Positions 6,647 through 14,959 of a stretch of DNA of 64,000 nt are shown here, one piece after another. Origin of the DNA: Spirochaetales bacterium (GTDB lineage: Bacteria > Spirochaetota > Spirochaetia > Treponematales > Treponemataceae); contig QKEL01000008.1 of assembly GCA_003252395.1 (NCBI GenBank), forward strand, positions 558,001 to 622,000, given 5' to 3'. Position numbers and translations under genes: made by a program. The notes below the pieces were generated by a model. That model saw only the letters and a program-made list of their open reading frames with translations. It did not search any database and was not told the DNA's origin. How positions within the stretch are numbered: the stretch's first letter is position 1; every line of letters begins with the position of its first letter.

Positions 6647-8095
6647 ATGGCCTACAAAAACCTGCGGGACTTCATCAATACGCTCGAAAAAGCCGGGGAA
6701 CTCAAGCGCATACCCGCCGAGGTAGACCCGCGCCTCGAGATTACCGAGATCACCGACCGCGTGAGTAAAGCGGGCGGCCCCGCCCTCTTGTTCGAAAACG
6801 TGAAAGGCTCCGAGTTCCCGGTCCTCATGAACGCCTTCGGCTCAGACCGCCGCATGGCCATGGCGTTAGGCGCCGAAACCGTCGACGCGAAGGCGGCCGA
6901 GCTCGGGGAGCTCATCGATTGGGGCTTCGGCCAGCTCCGCAAAATCGACATCCCTTCCTTTTTCCCGAAGCTCAAATGGGCCCGACTCTTCCTCCCCCAC
7001 AAGGTCCTCAAGGCTCCCTGTCAGGAAGTAATCGATCGCGACCCTGACCTCTCGAAACTCCCGGTCCTCACCTGCTGGCCCGGCGACGGCGGCCCCTTTT
7101 TCACCCTTCCGCTCGTCATAACCCGCGACCCGGAAACGGGAGCCCAAAACATGGGCATGTACCGCATGCAGGTGTACGACGCGAAGACCACGGGCATGCA
7201 CTGGCACCTCCACAAGGACGGCGCCCACTTCTACCAAAAATACAAGGCGCGGGCGATGCGCATGAGCGTCGCCGTTGCCTTAGGCGACGATCCCGCCGTC
7301 ACCTACGCGGCCACCGCCCCCCTCCCCGAAGGCGTCTCGGAGCTCTTCTTCGCCGGCTACCTCCGCGGCAAGCCCGTCGAAACGGTCAAATGCGTCACGA
7401 GCGACCTCGAGGTGCCCGCCAACGCCGAGTTCGTGATCGAAGGCTGGGTGGATCCGGCCGAGCCACTCCGCACGGAAGGTCCCTTCGGCGACCATACGGG
7501 CTATTACTCGCTTCGCGACGAATACCCGGTCTTCCACGTGGAATGCATAACCCGCCGCCGCGACGCGGTCTACCCCGCCACCATCGTCGGCAAGCCCCCC
7601 ATGGAAGACTGCTTCATCGCCAAGGCCACCGAACGCCTCTTCCTCCCCCTCCTCAGGAAAATGATACCGGAGATCGTGGACATGAACCTCCCGCTCGAAG
7701 GGGTCTTCCACAATTGCGCCATCGTCTCCATCGAAAAGCGCTACCCCGGCCAGGTCCACAAGGTCTTGAATGCCCTCTGGGGCCTCGGCCAAATGATGTA
7801 CACCAAAATGATCGTCGTCGTGGATTCCGAGATCGACGTCCATGACCTCTCGACCGTCGCCTGGAAGGTCTTCAACAATATCGACGCGAAGCGCGACCTC
7901 GTCCTCTCCGACGGACCGCTTGACGCCCTCGACCACGCCTCGCCCCGGCCCCGCTTCGGCACCCGGCTCGGCATAGACGCCACGAAAAAGGGCCCCCTCG
8001 ACGGCCACGAGCGCGAATGGCCCGCAGACATCGTCATGGCAGCCGAAGTAAAGGCTCGCATCGACGGTCGCTGGAAGGAATTCGGCCTTGACTGA
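6647..8095 (+). CDS. ubiD: UbiD-family decarboxylase (prenylated-FMN dependent; MqnL-like candidate)
   Basis: 482 residues from ATG 6647 with AGGAGG at 6633-6638. The chain starts LRDFINTLEKAGELKRI, typical of UbiD, followed by ITEITDRVSKAGGPALLFEN. It continues with TLPLVITRDPETGAQNMGMYRMQVYD, split over the active-site region, HWHLHKDGAHFY, EGPFGDHTGYYS, and the late VGKPPMEDCFI. The E/R/E-type prFMN active site motifs appear present. UbiD family enzymes decarboxylate aromatic or alpha,beta-unsaturated acids using prenylated FMN made by UbiX, which is encoded two genes on. In the futalosine menaquinone route the equivalent step acts on prenylated 1,4-dihydroxy-6-naphthoate. The substrate here is inferred from the UbiA neighbour. 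The next gene starts within a few bases of the stop. Confidence 0.92.
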   Translation: MAYKNLRDFINTLEKAGELKRIPAEVDPRLEITEITDRVSKAGGPALLFENVKGSEFPVLMNAFGSDRRMAMALGAETVDAKAAELGELIDWGFGQLRKIDIPSFFPKLKWARLFLPHKVLKAPCQEVIDRDPDLSKLPVLTCWPGDGGPFFTLPLVITRDPETGAQNMGMYRMQVYDAKTTGMHWHLHKDGAHFYQKYKARAMRMSVAVALGDDPAVTYAATAPLPEGVSELFFAGYLRGKPVETVKCVTSDLEVPANAEFVIEGWVDPAEPLRTEGPFGDHTGYYSLRDEYPVFHVECITRRRDAVYPATIVGKPPMEDCFIAKATERLFLPLLRKMIPEIVDMNLPLEGVFHNCAIVSIEKRYPGQVHKVLNALWGLGQMMYTKMIVVVDSEIDVHDLSTVAWKVFNNIDAKRDLVLSDGPLDALDHASPRPRFGTRLGIDATKKGPLDGHEREWPADIVMAAEVKARIDGRWKEFGLD

Positions 8096-8102
8096 CCGAT
8101 CA

Positions 8103-9149
8103 ATGGAACAAGATCGAAGGGCCGGTGAGCGTGAACGCGGGAACGAGGCCCGCGATGGCCACGGTGGCGCCCGAGAAAGCGCGCGCTCGGCGAACGATCG
8201 CGTTATAAGCGATATGTCCGGTACCGGCGAAGCGCCCGCGCGCGCGCGCCTCACTTTCGCGCAAACCGGGGGGTCAGACCCCATTTCTCTCGCGCTTGGC
8301 AAGGTGCGCGGCATCGGCCACGCGGTCATGATCGAGCACACCCTCTTTTCCCTGCCCCTCGCGGTAGTCGCCTTTCTCACCGAAAGCGGGGGCCGCCCCG
8401 GCTGGCGCGTTTCGCTCCTTATTCTCGCCGCGGTTTTCGGCGCGCGAAACGCCGCGAACGCCCTTAACCGCCTCATCGATTCCGAAATCGACGCGGCAAA
8501 CCCCCGCACGGCGAACCGCGACCTTCCCTCGGGCCGCGTCTCGAAAAAGGCATTGCTTGCCTTCACGGTTTTCTGCGGCCTTCTCTTCCTCGGTTCCGCC
8601 GCCCTTCTCAATCCCCTCTGCCTGGCGCTGGTGCCCGTCGCGGCTATCCTGATCGGCGGCTACTCCTTCACCAAGCGCTTCACCTGGCTCTGCCATTGGT
8701 GGCTCGGGGTCACCTGCTCCTCCGCCGTGATGGGCAGCTTTCTCGCCCTCGCGGGCCGCTTCGAATTCCGCTTTTTCCCCCTCACCGCCGGCGCCGCCCT
8801 CTGGATCGCCGGGTTCGACGTTATTTACGCCACGGCTGACGAGGCGCACGATACGGCGAACGGCATCCATTCGGCCCCCGCCCGTTTCGGCCGCCGGGGA
8901 GCGCTCGCCCTTTCGGCGCTGAGCCACCTCGGCGCCGCGTTCTTTTTCGCCCTCTCGGGCCTGTTTTACGGGGCCGGGCCCCTTTATTACGCGGGCGTCG
9001 CCGTCGCGGCGGGAATCCTCGTCGCCGAGCAGATCCTCGCCAGGAGCGGCCGCGACGGCAGCATACCCCTGGCCGCCTACACCCTCAACCAAATCCTCTC
9101 GCCGGTTTTCATGGCCTTCGCCGTCTTAGACGTGTATACTCGGTGGTAG
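8103..9149 (+). CDS. ubiA: UbiA-family prenyltransferase (MqnP-like candidate)
   Basis: Integral membrane prenyltransferase with both Asp-rich motifs: NALNRLIDSEIDAANPRTA and DVIYATADEAHDTANG. About eight hydrophobic segments follow the first motif. Enzymes of this family attach a polyprenyl chain to an aromatic acceptor. The start is uncertain. The ATG at 8103 lacks a clear ribosome site but lies seven bases after the ubiD stop. ATG 8215 or GTG 8304 are alternatives, because the first 60 or so residues are low-complexity and charged, and family homology begins near LALGKVRGIGHAVMIEHTLF. The extra 5' part contains the palindrome GGGGTCAGACCCC, so it may be non-coding. Coupling with UbiD and UbiX fits late menaquinone or related quinone synthesis. 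Confidence 0.88.
   Translation: MEQDRRAGERERGNEARDGHGGARESARSANDRVISDMSGTGEAPARARLTFAQTGGSDPISLALGKVRGIGHAVMIEHTLFSLPLAVVAFLTESGGRPGWRVSLLILAAVFGARNAANALNRLIDSEIDAANPRTANRDLPSGRVSKKALLAFTVFCGLLFLGSAALLNPLCLALVPVAAILIGGYSFTKRFTWLCHWWLGVTCSSAVMGSFLALAGRFEFRFFPLTAGAALWIAGFDVIYATADEAHDTANGIHSAPARFGRRGALALSALSHLGAAFFFALSGLFYGAGPLYYAGVAVAAGILVAEQILARSGRDGSIPLAAYTLNQILSPVFMAFAVLDVYTRW
8270..8282. repeat. Perfect 13-base palindrome GGGGTCAGACCCC near the ubiA 5' end
   Basis: GGGGTC-A-GACCCC is a perfect inverted repeat followed by ATTTC. I know this motif as part of short palindromic repeats dispersed in many genomes. It lies where the UbiA N-terminus is not conserved, either in frame or in an untranslated leader. 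Confidence 0.45.
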
Positions 9150-9159
9150 AGGATACTAT

Positions 9160-9849
9160 ATGACCGCACGAGATTCCGAAGAAGGCCGCCCCGATTCGGG
9201 AGAGAACCCGCATTCTGACCGACGCCCTCTCCTCGTGGCCGTCACCGGCGCCACGGGCTCCGCGTACGGGCTCACCCTTACCCGACTGCTTTTGGAGGCG
9301 GGCGTTCCGGTACGCCTCTGCTTCACCCGCGCGGCCGAACGGGTAATCCCCGGGGAAACGGGTAAAACGGCCGGGCAATGGGCCGCTGAATTTGAAGCCC
9401 AGGCCCGGGCGCGCGCGGTCGCATTCGCCCTGGACTCCGTCGACGATATCGGCGCGCGCGGGGCCAGCGGTTCCTTCCGTACCCGGGGCATGGTTATCGC
9501 GCCCTGCTCCATGGGAACCCTTGCCCGGATCGCTGCGGGCGTTTCGGGCAACCTGATCGAGCGCGAGGCCGACGTGTGCCTCAAGGAACGGCGCCCCCTG
9601 GTCCTTCTCGCCCGGGAAACGCCCCTGTCGGCCATCCATTTACGGAACATGCTTTCCCTCACCGAGGCCGGCGCCGTCGTCATGCCGCCGGTCCCGGCCT
9701 TTTACGCGCGCCCGAAAAGCGTCGACGACGTGGTCAATCACACCGTCCACCGGCTTCTCGACCTTCTCGGCCTCGCCCCGCCCGCCGCCTTTCGCTGGGG
9801 AGAATCCGGCGCCCCGAACGGAAACCAGGACCGGGAGACCGTCGAATGA
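9160..9849 (+). CDS. ubiX: UbiX-family flavin prenyltransferase
   Basis: 229 residues. Hallmarks of UbiX/Pad1 are all visible: flavin loop VTGATGSAYG, the central block MVIAPCSMGTLARIAAGVSG, then NLIEREADVCLKERRPLVLL, ARETPLSAIHLRNM and the late PPVPAFYARPKSVDDVV. The enzyme prenylates FMN with dimethylallyl phosphate to make the cofactor of UbiD. About 20 extra charged residues precede the domain. GAGG lies ahead of the ATG at 9160, ten bases after the ubiA stop. The stop overlaps the ATG of the ABC ATPase gene (ATGA), tying cofactor synthesis and transport into one transcript. Confidence 0.95.
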   Translation: MTARDSEEGRPDSGENPHSDRRPLLVAVTGATGSAYGLTLTRLLLEAGVPVRLCFTRAAERVIPGETGKTAGQWAAEFEAQARARAVAFALDSVDDIGARGASGSFRTRGMVIAPCSMGTLARIAAGVSGNLIEREADVCLKERRPLVLLARETPLSAIHLRNMLSLTEAGAVVMPPVPAFYARPKSVDDVVNHTVHRLLDLLGLAPPAAFRWGESGAPNGNQDRETVE

Positions 9850-10649
9850 TCCGGTACCGAAACGTTACCTTCGCGCATCCGAACCGGCCACCGCTCCTCC
9901 GGGACCTTACCCTGGAACTGGAACCCGCTCTCACCCACGCCCTCATCGGCCCTTCAGGGTGCGGCAAAACCACCCTCCTCTATCTCGCCGCGGGCTTGTA
10001 CGCCCCATTGTCCGGCGAGGTATCGGTCGCGGGAAAGGCCGTCAGCCCCGGAAGGAGGGAGACGGCGGTTATCCTTCAGGACCATGGGCTTTTCCCCTGG
10101 AAGACCGTCCGCGCCAACCTGGAGCTGGGCTTGCGGCTTCGGGGAGCGAAACGGGAAGAGCGCCGCGCCCTCGCGGAAAAGGCGCTCGCCGATACGGCCA
10201 TGGCCGGGCACGACCGGAAATTTCCCAAACAGCTTTCCGGCGGGGAACGCCAACGCCTGGCCATAGCCCGCGCCCTCGTGCTCGCCCCCGACCTCCTCCT
10301 TTTGGACGAACCCTTCTCCGCCCTGGACGCCATGACCCGCGAACGGCTTCAAAACCGCCTTGCCGAGCTGGCTGCCTCGCGGAACGCGGGCGCCTCCTCG
10401 GGCGCCGATGCGGGAAACGGACTCACCGTCCTCCTGGTTACCCACGATTTAGCCGAGGCGGCCTTTCTCGCCGACCGTATCCACGTGATGGGAAGATCTC
10501 CCGCCGGCGACGTCCGCATCCGTAGCCTCGACAATCCGCTCCTGGCCGAGGTACCCCCGGCCGAGCGTCGGGCCTCGCCCCGCTTTCTCGAGGCCTGCGC
10601 CCGTATCAGGACGGTCCTTGAGGAAACCTTCGTCGGGGAGGCGCCATGA
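9846..10649 (+). CDS. ABC transporter ATP-binding protein (SsuB/TauB/ThiZ-like)
   Basis: 267 residues from ATG 9846, which overlaps the ubiX stop. Walker A GPSGCGKTT, Q-loop LQDHGLFPWKT, signature LSGGERQRLAIARAL, Walker B LLLLDEPFSALD and switch histidine VTHD are all intact. The GLFPWKT form of the Q-loop region is typical of the nitrate/sulfonate/taurine importer subclass. It energises the permease encoded next (ATGA overlap) and takes substrate from the lipoprotein at 5625. Placement after UbiD-UbiA-UbiX suggests the cargo is the substrate of those enzymes. Confidence 0.95.
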   Translation: MIRYRNVTFAHPNRPPLLRDLTLELEPALTHALIGPSGCGKTTLLYLAAGLYAPLSGEVSVAGKAVSPGRRETAVILQDHGLFPWKTVRANLELGLRLRGAKREERRALAEKALADTAMAGHDRKFPKQLSGGERQRLAIARALVLAPDLLLLDEPFSALDAMTRERLQNRLAELAASRNAGASSGADAGNGLTVLLVTHDLAEAAFLADRIHVMGRSPAGDVRIRSLDNPLLAEVPPAERRASPRFLEACARIRTVLEETFVGEAP

Positions 10650-11446
10650 AACGGTTTTCGGCAAAGGCCTTCTCCGGTTCCGCGCGCCTGATCGCCGCCG
10701 CCCTTGTCCTCTTCGCCTGCTGGGCGATAGCCGCCGCGGCGGTAAAGCGGCCAATGCTTCCGGGACCGGCCGAGGCGTTCTCCGCCATGTGTGCCGCGGC
10801 CCTTCGCGGGCCCCTCCTCAGGCACCTCGGCATCTCGGTGCTTCGGGCGCTTGCCGCCCTCGCCGCGGCCTTCGTCCCGGCCCTCATCCTGGGCGTCGCG
10901 GCGGGCCGCTCCCGGGCGACCGACCAAGCCCTATCGCCGGCCGCCTACCTATTGTCCCCGATCCCCAAAACGGCGCTTTTGCCCGTCATTCTCCTTTTCC
11001 TCGGCCTGGGAAACGCCTCCAAGGTATTCCTCGTCGCCCTCATCCTTTTTTTCCCGTTCTATCTCGCCATTCGCGACGAAACGAGGGGCATTGAACGGTC
11101 ATGGTACGATTCCTTCGCCACCCTCGGGGGAAGCCGGGGGGCGGCCCTCATCCACGTTACCCTTCCCGCCATTTTGCCCCGCCTCTGGTCCTCCCTGCGC
11201 ACCTCGGCGGGCACGGCCTTTTCGGTGCTGTTTCTCGCGGAAACCTTCGCTACACGGGAGGGAATCGGATGGTATATAATGGACGCGTGGACCCGCCTGG
11301 AATACGCGCAAATGTACGGGGGCATAATCGCCCTCGGGCTTGCGGGCCTGGCCATAACCGCGGCGCTGGACGCGGCGGAACGCCTGACCTGCCCGTGGGC
11401 GGGAAGCGGAACGGGAGAAGACGAAAGGGGGAGTAACGATGGTTGA
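10646..11446 (+). CDS. ABC transporter permease (SsuC/TauC-like)
   Basis: 266 residues with about six membrane segments. The cytoplasmic coupling (EAA) loop reads SWYDSFATLGGSRGAALIHV, then TLPAILPRLWSSLR, matching the BPD_transp_1 permeases of the nitrate/sulfonate family. The conserved LLPVILLFLGLGNASKVF segment precedes it. The start overlaps the ATPase stop (ATGA) and the end overlaps the next gene by eight bases. It completes a one-permease importer with genes at 5625 and 9846. Confidence 0.93.
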   Translation: MKRFSAKAFSGSARLIAAALVLFACWAIAAAAVKRPMLPGPAEAFSAMCAAALRGPLLRHLGISVLRALAALAAAFVPALILGVAAGRSRATDQALSPAAYLLSPIPKTALLPVILLFLGLGNASKVFLVALILFFPFYLAIRDETRGIERSWYDSFATLGGSRGAALIHVTLPAILPRLWSSLRTSAGTAFSVLFLAETFATREGIGWYIMDAWTRLEYAQMYGGIIALGLAGLAITAALDAAERLTCPWAGSGTGEDERGSNDG

Positions 11447-11816
11447 AAGGGTATTGATTCTCGGCGCGTCGGACAAAAGGGACCGCTACGCCCACATGGC
11501 CCTCATGCGGCTCCTCGCCGCGGGCCACCGGCCCGTACTGGTCAACCCGCGCCTGGACTCGATTGAAGGCCTTCCCGTTTTCCGCGACCTGAGCCCGGAA
11601 CCCCTCCTCGCCGACGGCCCCATCGATACGGTAACCCTCTACGTAAACGCCGCCATCGTCGGGCACAGCGCCGAGGCGATCATCGCGCTCGGGCCCCGAA
11701 GGGTAATCATGAATCCCGGCACCGAAAACGCCGAAGCCCGCGCGAAGCTCGAAAAGGCCGGAATAGCGGTCATCGAAGCCTGCACCCTGGTCCTCCTGGG
11801 CACCGGACAGTTTTAG
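11439..11816 (+). CDS. CoA-binding domain protein (CoA_binding_2 / YccU type)
   Basis: 125 residues forming a single Rossmann-like domain: VLILGASDKRDRYAHMALMR, LLAAGHRPVLVNPRLDSIEG, then the pattern VDTVTLYVN-type strand (IDTVTLYVNAAIVG) and VIMNPGTENAEARAKLEKAG. These fit the CoA_binding_2 family, which binds CoA in structures of homologues but has no firm biochemical role. It closes the operon, overlapping the permease gene by eight bases with GGGGGAG as ribosome site. It may have nothing specific to do with transport. Confidence 0.85.
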   Translation: MVERVLILGASDKRDRYAHMALMRLLAAGHRPVLVNPRLDSIEGLPVFRDLSPEPLLADGPIDTVTLYVNAAIVGHSAEAIIALGPRRVIMNPGTENAEARAKLEKAGIAVIEACTLVLLGTGQF

Positions 11817-11829
11817 GGCGCGACCTGCC

Positions 11830-11925
11830 TTACTTTTTTCTTTTCAAACCCGCGATGAGGCCGGAAAGCCCTGATTGGCGCGCGGAGCCCAGGACGAGCA
11901 CGGCCAACGTGAGGGGATTATGCAT
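11830..11925 (-). CDS. Possible 31-residue hydrophobic small protein
   Basis: A short frame from ATG 11925 overlaps the last codons of the racemase gene. It encodes a hydrophobic stretch (LTLAVLVLG), then SARQSGLSGLIAG and a basic end LKRKK. Overlapping translational coupling and one membrane-like segment make it plausible as the last cistron of the minus-strand operon. No homology is recognised, and a chance frame cannot be excluded. Confidence 0.25.
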   Translation of the reverse strand: MHNPLTLAVLVLGSARQSGLSGLIAGLKRKK

Positions 11926-12994
11926 TTACGATCCTCTTTTCCACGTATTTCGAGCTTAAGGCCCGGAGGGCCCCCATGTAATCCATGGTAAAGGTAACGT
12001 AATCGCCGACTTTCAGGCCCAGGGGGTTCGCGCCAAGATCCAGGACGCACATATCGGAAGTGATTCCCGCGATCGTTATTCCCTCCGGAATCGGCTTCGC
12101 GTGGGCAGCCTCGAGTTCCAGGACCCCCGCGTCGATAATCGCACGATACGTGGGCGCATGCGCAAGGGAGGGGTCAAAATCGAATTCCTTGCCTTCGAGA
12201 TTCTTCGCCATCGCCCCGTCCGGGACGGGCGATTTTAGCGACAATTCAATAATCTGGGTATGCAGCAAAAAGACGTCGGTTTTCATGTTTTCCAAATACG
12301 AGGAATTGTATACGTCAGAACCGAGAAACAGGGAATCGCCCACCCGAAAGTGGTTTACCCCGGAGGGAAGCGCGCCGGAGCGCATAAGGGGGATCGTTAC
12401 CGAGGTCCCTCCCGAAACCAGCGGCAACCCGTCGCCGAATTCCGCGGCAAGGCGTTCGCGGGCCACGACCAGGCGCTGCAGCTTCTCCCGGCTTGGCAGC
12501 ACCCCGTACAGGCAGGAAAGGTTGGTCCCGATTCCGATAACGTCGATATTCGGCAACTCGCGTACGGCCCGATACACGTCCCGCAGCTCCTCGAGGTGTA
12601 TGCCTTCCCGCCGCTCCCCGAGCTCGACCATGAGGATTATTTTGTGGGCCTTCCCCTGGGCGAGCGATTCCCCGGACAAGAGCCGTACGGTCGAAACCTG
12701 CGTATTCAGGCTGATATCGGCGAACCGTACCACGTTCGGAATCGTCCGTTTCGCCGGGGGCTTTATGAAAACGGTTTCGATGGAGGGATTGATCGCCTTT
12801 ATCGCCTTTAAATTCAAGATGCGCGAATCGCAGACTTGGCGAACGCCCAACGAGAGTACCGCCTCGAGGTATTTCTTTTCCCCGCAGAGCAATTTCGTAA
12901 CGATGGCCCACGAAATTCCCCGACGGCGGAATTCCACCGTAAGCGTCTCGTAATTTGCCCTAAGCTTCCCGAAATCGAGGGTCATATAGGCCAT
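11918..12994 (-). CDS. PLP-dependent racemase of the ornithine/alanine racemase family (Orr/YhfX-like)
   Basis: 358 residues. The N-terminal alanine-racemase TIM barrel is clear: LDFGKLRANYETL, the PLP lysine in VTKLLCG (K34), the DSRILNLKAIK helix, RFADISLNTQ, IILMVELGERREGI, VIGIGTNLSCLYGV and LVSGGTSVTIPLM. Then come NHFRVGDSLFLG and a C-terminal beta-domain. The spacing matches clostridial ornithine racemase better than Alr. The gene is the last large one of a minus-strand operon with a GNAT, a membrane protein and a DapB-like reductase. The true amino acid substrate is not determined by sequence. Ornithine is attractive if the host has ornithine-containing peptidoglycan; that is inference. 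Confidence 0.85.
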   Translation of the reverse strand: MAYMTLDFGKLRANYETLTVEFRRRGISWAIVTKLLCGEKKYLEAVLSLGVRQVCDSRILNLKAIKAINPSIETVFIKPPAKRTIPNVVRFADISLNTQVSTVRLLSGESLAQGKAHKIILMVELGERREGIHLEELRDVYRAVRELPNIDVIGIGTNLSCLYGVLPSREKLQRLVVARERLAAEFGDGLPLVSGGTSVTIPLMRSGALPSGVNHFRVGDSLFLGSDVYNSSYLENMKTDVFLLHTQIIELSLKSPVPDGAMAKNLEGKEFDFDPSLAHAPTYRAIIDAGVLELEAAHAKPIPEGITIAGITSDMCVLDLGANPLGLKVGDYVTFTMDYMGALRALSSKYVEKRIVNA

Positions 12995-12998
12995 GGTC

Positions 12999-13448
12999 TC
13001 ACGCTTCCTTATAAAGCCGCATCTCGAGGTATTTCGAGGAAAACCCGTTGCGCTCGTATAGCCTTCGGGCGGGGTTGTCGGGCTCGACGTGAAGCGCGAG
13101 GTTGCCTTCGGCCCGCTTGACCGTTTCCTTTAGGAGGGCAGAGCCAAACCCCTTTCCCCGTGACTCCGGACGCACCGCGATATATACGAGAATATTCTCG
13201 GGAATATACTCGGACATGCCCGTCCTGTTTATCAGCGAAACCCCGACGGTGCCGGACTCGTCCCTCATTTCCATAAGGAAGCCGCCGAAGGATTCGTACT
13301 CCTTAAGGGCGAACCCGACGCATTTTCGGATCTGGGCCGCGGGATCGCCGAACTTTCCCAGGGCCGTTTCTAGAAAGCCCACGAGGGAACCTATCTTCTC
13401 TTCGTCGGGACGATTGCGCTCGTCGTACACTAGATATTCCATATGCAT
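12999..13448 (-). CDS. GNAT-family N-acetyltransferase
   Basis: 149 residues. Acetyl-CoA motif A is visible as VYIAVRPESRGKGFGSALL (R/QxxGxG form RGKGFG), preceded by a strand with GTVGVSLINRTG. It ends ARRLYERNGFSSKYLEMRLY, the usual GNAT C-terminus. Substrate unknown. It begins three bases after the stop of the upstream membrane-protein gene and stops just before the racemase gene, so it is co-transcribed with amino-acid enzymes; acetylation of an amino acid derivative is possible. Confidence 0.85.
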   Translation of the reverse strand: MHMEYLVYDERNRPDEEKIGSLVGFLETALGKFGDPAAQIRKCVGFALKEYESFGGFLMEMRDESGTVGVSLINRTGMSEYIPENILVYIAVRPESRGKGFGSALLKETVKRAEGNLALHVEPDNPARRLYERNGFSSKYLEMRLYKEA

Positions 13449-13451
13449 GCC

Positions 13452-14021
13452 TCAATTGTATCGGAAAGAAATGGGCGCGTTGCGTATCCTCGCGATTTTC
13501 CGATACTGCTTCACGAGTTTATGCAACTTGAAAAAAATGATGGCGAAGGCTTCCCATAGGAAAACCCAGCTCCCGATCGATATTCCTTCGGAAATGGTCT
13601 CCACCGCAAACCCGTCTAGCCCCGCATTTCGAAGGACAAACGATCCGATAATGAGCAATACGAACGCGCCGACGTACTGCAGGGCGCGCTTTAAGGATTC
13701 AAAAATGGCGCCCTTCGCCTTGTTCGCCGTAAAGTCGAGCCAGGTGGCGAGCCCGGCCCGAACGCGGGACTCTTTATCCCCGTCAAAAATCTCCTTCGGG
13801 GCCACGAACGAAAGTTCGATCGAGTAATTGAGGGGTATTTCGGACGAACAGGCGTCGAAATAGTCCACGACCGACGTATCCAGGTCCCTCCTTCTCATGG
13901 GAGCGGGGTCCAGGTCATTGAATAGATCGGTATACCGCGCAATCAAGAGCTGTATAACGAACGCGCCGGTAGCGTCGTTCACGTCGTATAAGTGCCGCAG
14001 ACGATCGTATTTTGTTTTCAT
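13452..14021 (-). CDS. Conserved hypothetical membrane protein with two membrane helices
   Basis: 189 residues. No named family recognised. Residues 1-110 are soluble and include LNYSIELSFVAPKEIFDGDK and a basic/acidic mix. Two hydrophobic segments follow (about 115-133, YVGAFVLLIIGSFVLRNAG, and about 145-165, IGSWVFLWEAFAIIFFKLHK). The end is basic (KLVKQYRKIARIR), suggesting a cytoplasmic tail. It sits between the DapB-like and GNAT genes with gaps of 31 and 3 bases. Lysine and isoleucine use here and in the DapB-like gene is higher than in the flanking genes. Confidence 0.7.
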   Translation of the reverse strand: MKTKYDRLRHLYDVNDATGAFVIQLLIARYTDLFNDLDPAPMRRRDLDTSVVDYFDACSSEIPLNYSIELSFVAPKEIFDGDKESRVRAGLATWLDFTANKAKGAIFESLKRALQYVGAFVLLIIGSFVLRNAGLDGFAVETISEGISIGSWVFLWEAFAIIFFKLHKLVKQYRKIARIRNAPISFRYN

Positions 14022-14052
14022 GCCAACCCGCCTCGAAGTCCAAGTATTCGCA

Positions 14053-14826
14053 TTACACCAATCGCTCGACGGAGATATTTTTCACGAACTCTTCGTACAT
14101 GATTTGTTCCATTCCGTAGAGACCCGGAGGGGCGGTTACTATCTTTTTCGCGGCGAAGATGGCGCCCGTACCGAACGCCGCCCGCGAGATCGTCTCGTGC
14201 GTGATCCGTATCACCTGGTTCGGCAGGCCAAAGACCACTTCATGCTTCCCGACTATTCCGCCGACGCGGATAGAGTTAATATGTTCCAAGGGATCAAGCC
14301 CCAATTTCGAGGCGATTTTCATCGCGGAACCCGATTTTTCCCGTTTTTCACGAAAATGTTCCTCTACTATTTCAATATCCGCCTGGGGAACGATATCTTT
14401 CAGGATCTGGGAAACCACTAAGAGAAAGTTAATGCCCAGGGTAATGTTCGGGGAATGGAGAACGGCGGTTTTACCGGAAAGTTCTTTCACCAACGCAAGT
14501 TCCTTCTCGCCGTATTTTGAGATCGCCGTCACGATTCGCGCGCCTGAATCCGCGGCTTCCGCGTATTCATAAATACCCTCGGGCGAGGAAAAATCGATTA
14601 TCACGTCCACCGGGTGCTCGGAAAAAAAGCCTTTTTCGGTCGCCTCGTCTTTCGTGAAAAAGCGGCCTTCGTTCTTGTGCGGAAACCCCAAAAAGTCGCT
14701 CGCGTTTTTATGGTTATCGGCCGCGCTCTTTCGCACGACCCATTTTAATTTACATTCCGAATCCTTGATTATTTCCTCCGCGACCAGTCGCCCGGTCCGT
14801 CCGAAACCGAATAATCCGACATTCAT
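14053..14826 (-). CDS. DapB-like dihydrodipicolinate reductase family protein, variant active site
   Basis: 257 residues. The Rossmann loop GLFGFGRTGRLV, the VDVIIDFSSPEGIYEYA segment, NITLGINFLL, and the later RVGGIVGKHEVVFG and RITHETISRAAFGTGA follow DapB along its length. The catalytic region differs: where DapB has HHxxKxDxPSGT, here it is EEHFREKREKSGSA. The first His and the Lys are kept; the second His, the Asp and the Pro are lost, and Thr is Ser. It may reduce a related cyclic imine or still be a functional DapB. It heads the operon leading to the Orr-like racemase. The start ATG 14826 has AAGGAG upstream. Confidence 0.75.
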   Translation of the reverse strand: MNVGLFGFGRTGRLVAEEIIKDSECKLKWVVRKSAADNHKNASDFLGFPHKNEGRFFTKDEATEKGFFSEHPVDVIIDFSSPEGIYEYAEAADSGARIVTAISKYGEKELALVKELSGKTAVLHSPNITLGINFLLVVSQILKDIVPQADIEIVEEHFREKREKSGSAMKIASKLGLDPLEHINSIRVGGIVGKHEVVFGLPNQVIRITHETISRAAFGTGAIFAAKKIVTAPPGLYGMEQIMYEEFVKNISVERLV

Positions 14827-14959
14827 GGCTGCTCCTTTTTTATTGCCGAGTCATCCAACGAACTTAATTATAGCAGAAAACGGGAGATCGCGTATGAGAT
14901 TGGGAAACCCGTGCTATACTGCGTGAACCTTGAAACCCTTCCCCGGAGGAAACCGTTCT

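Noticed and set aside
7280-8611. 443-residue minus-strand frame opposite ubiD and ubiA
   Set aside because: Shadow of two well-conserved genes; composition is Arg/Ala/Gly with no family motif.
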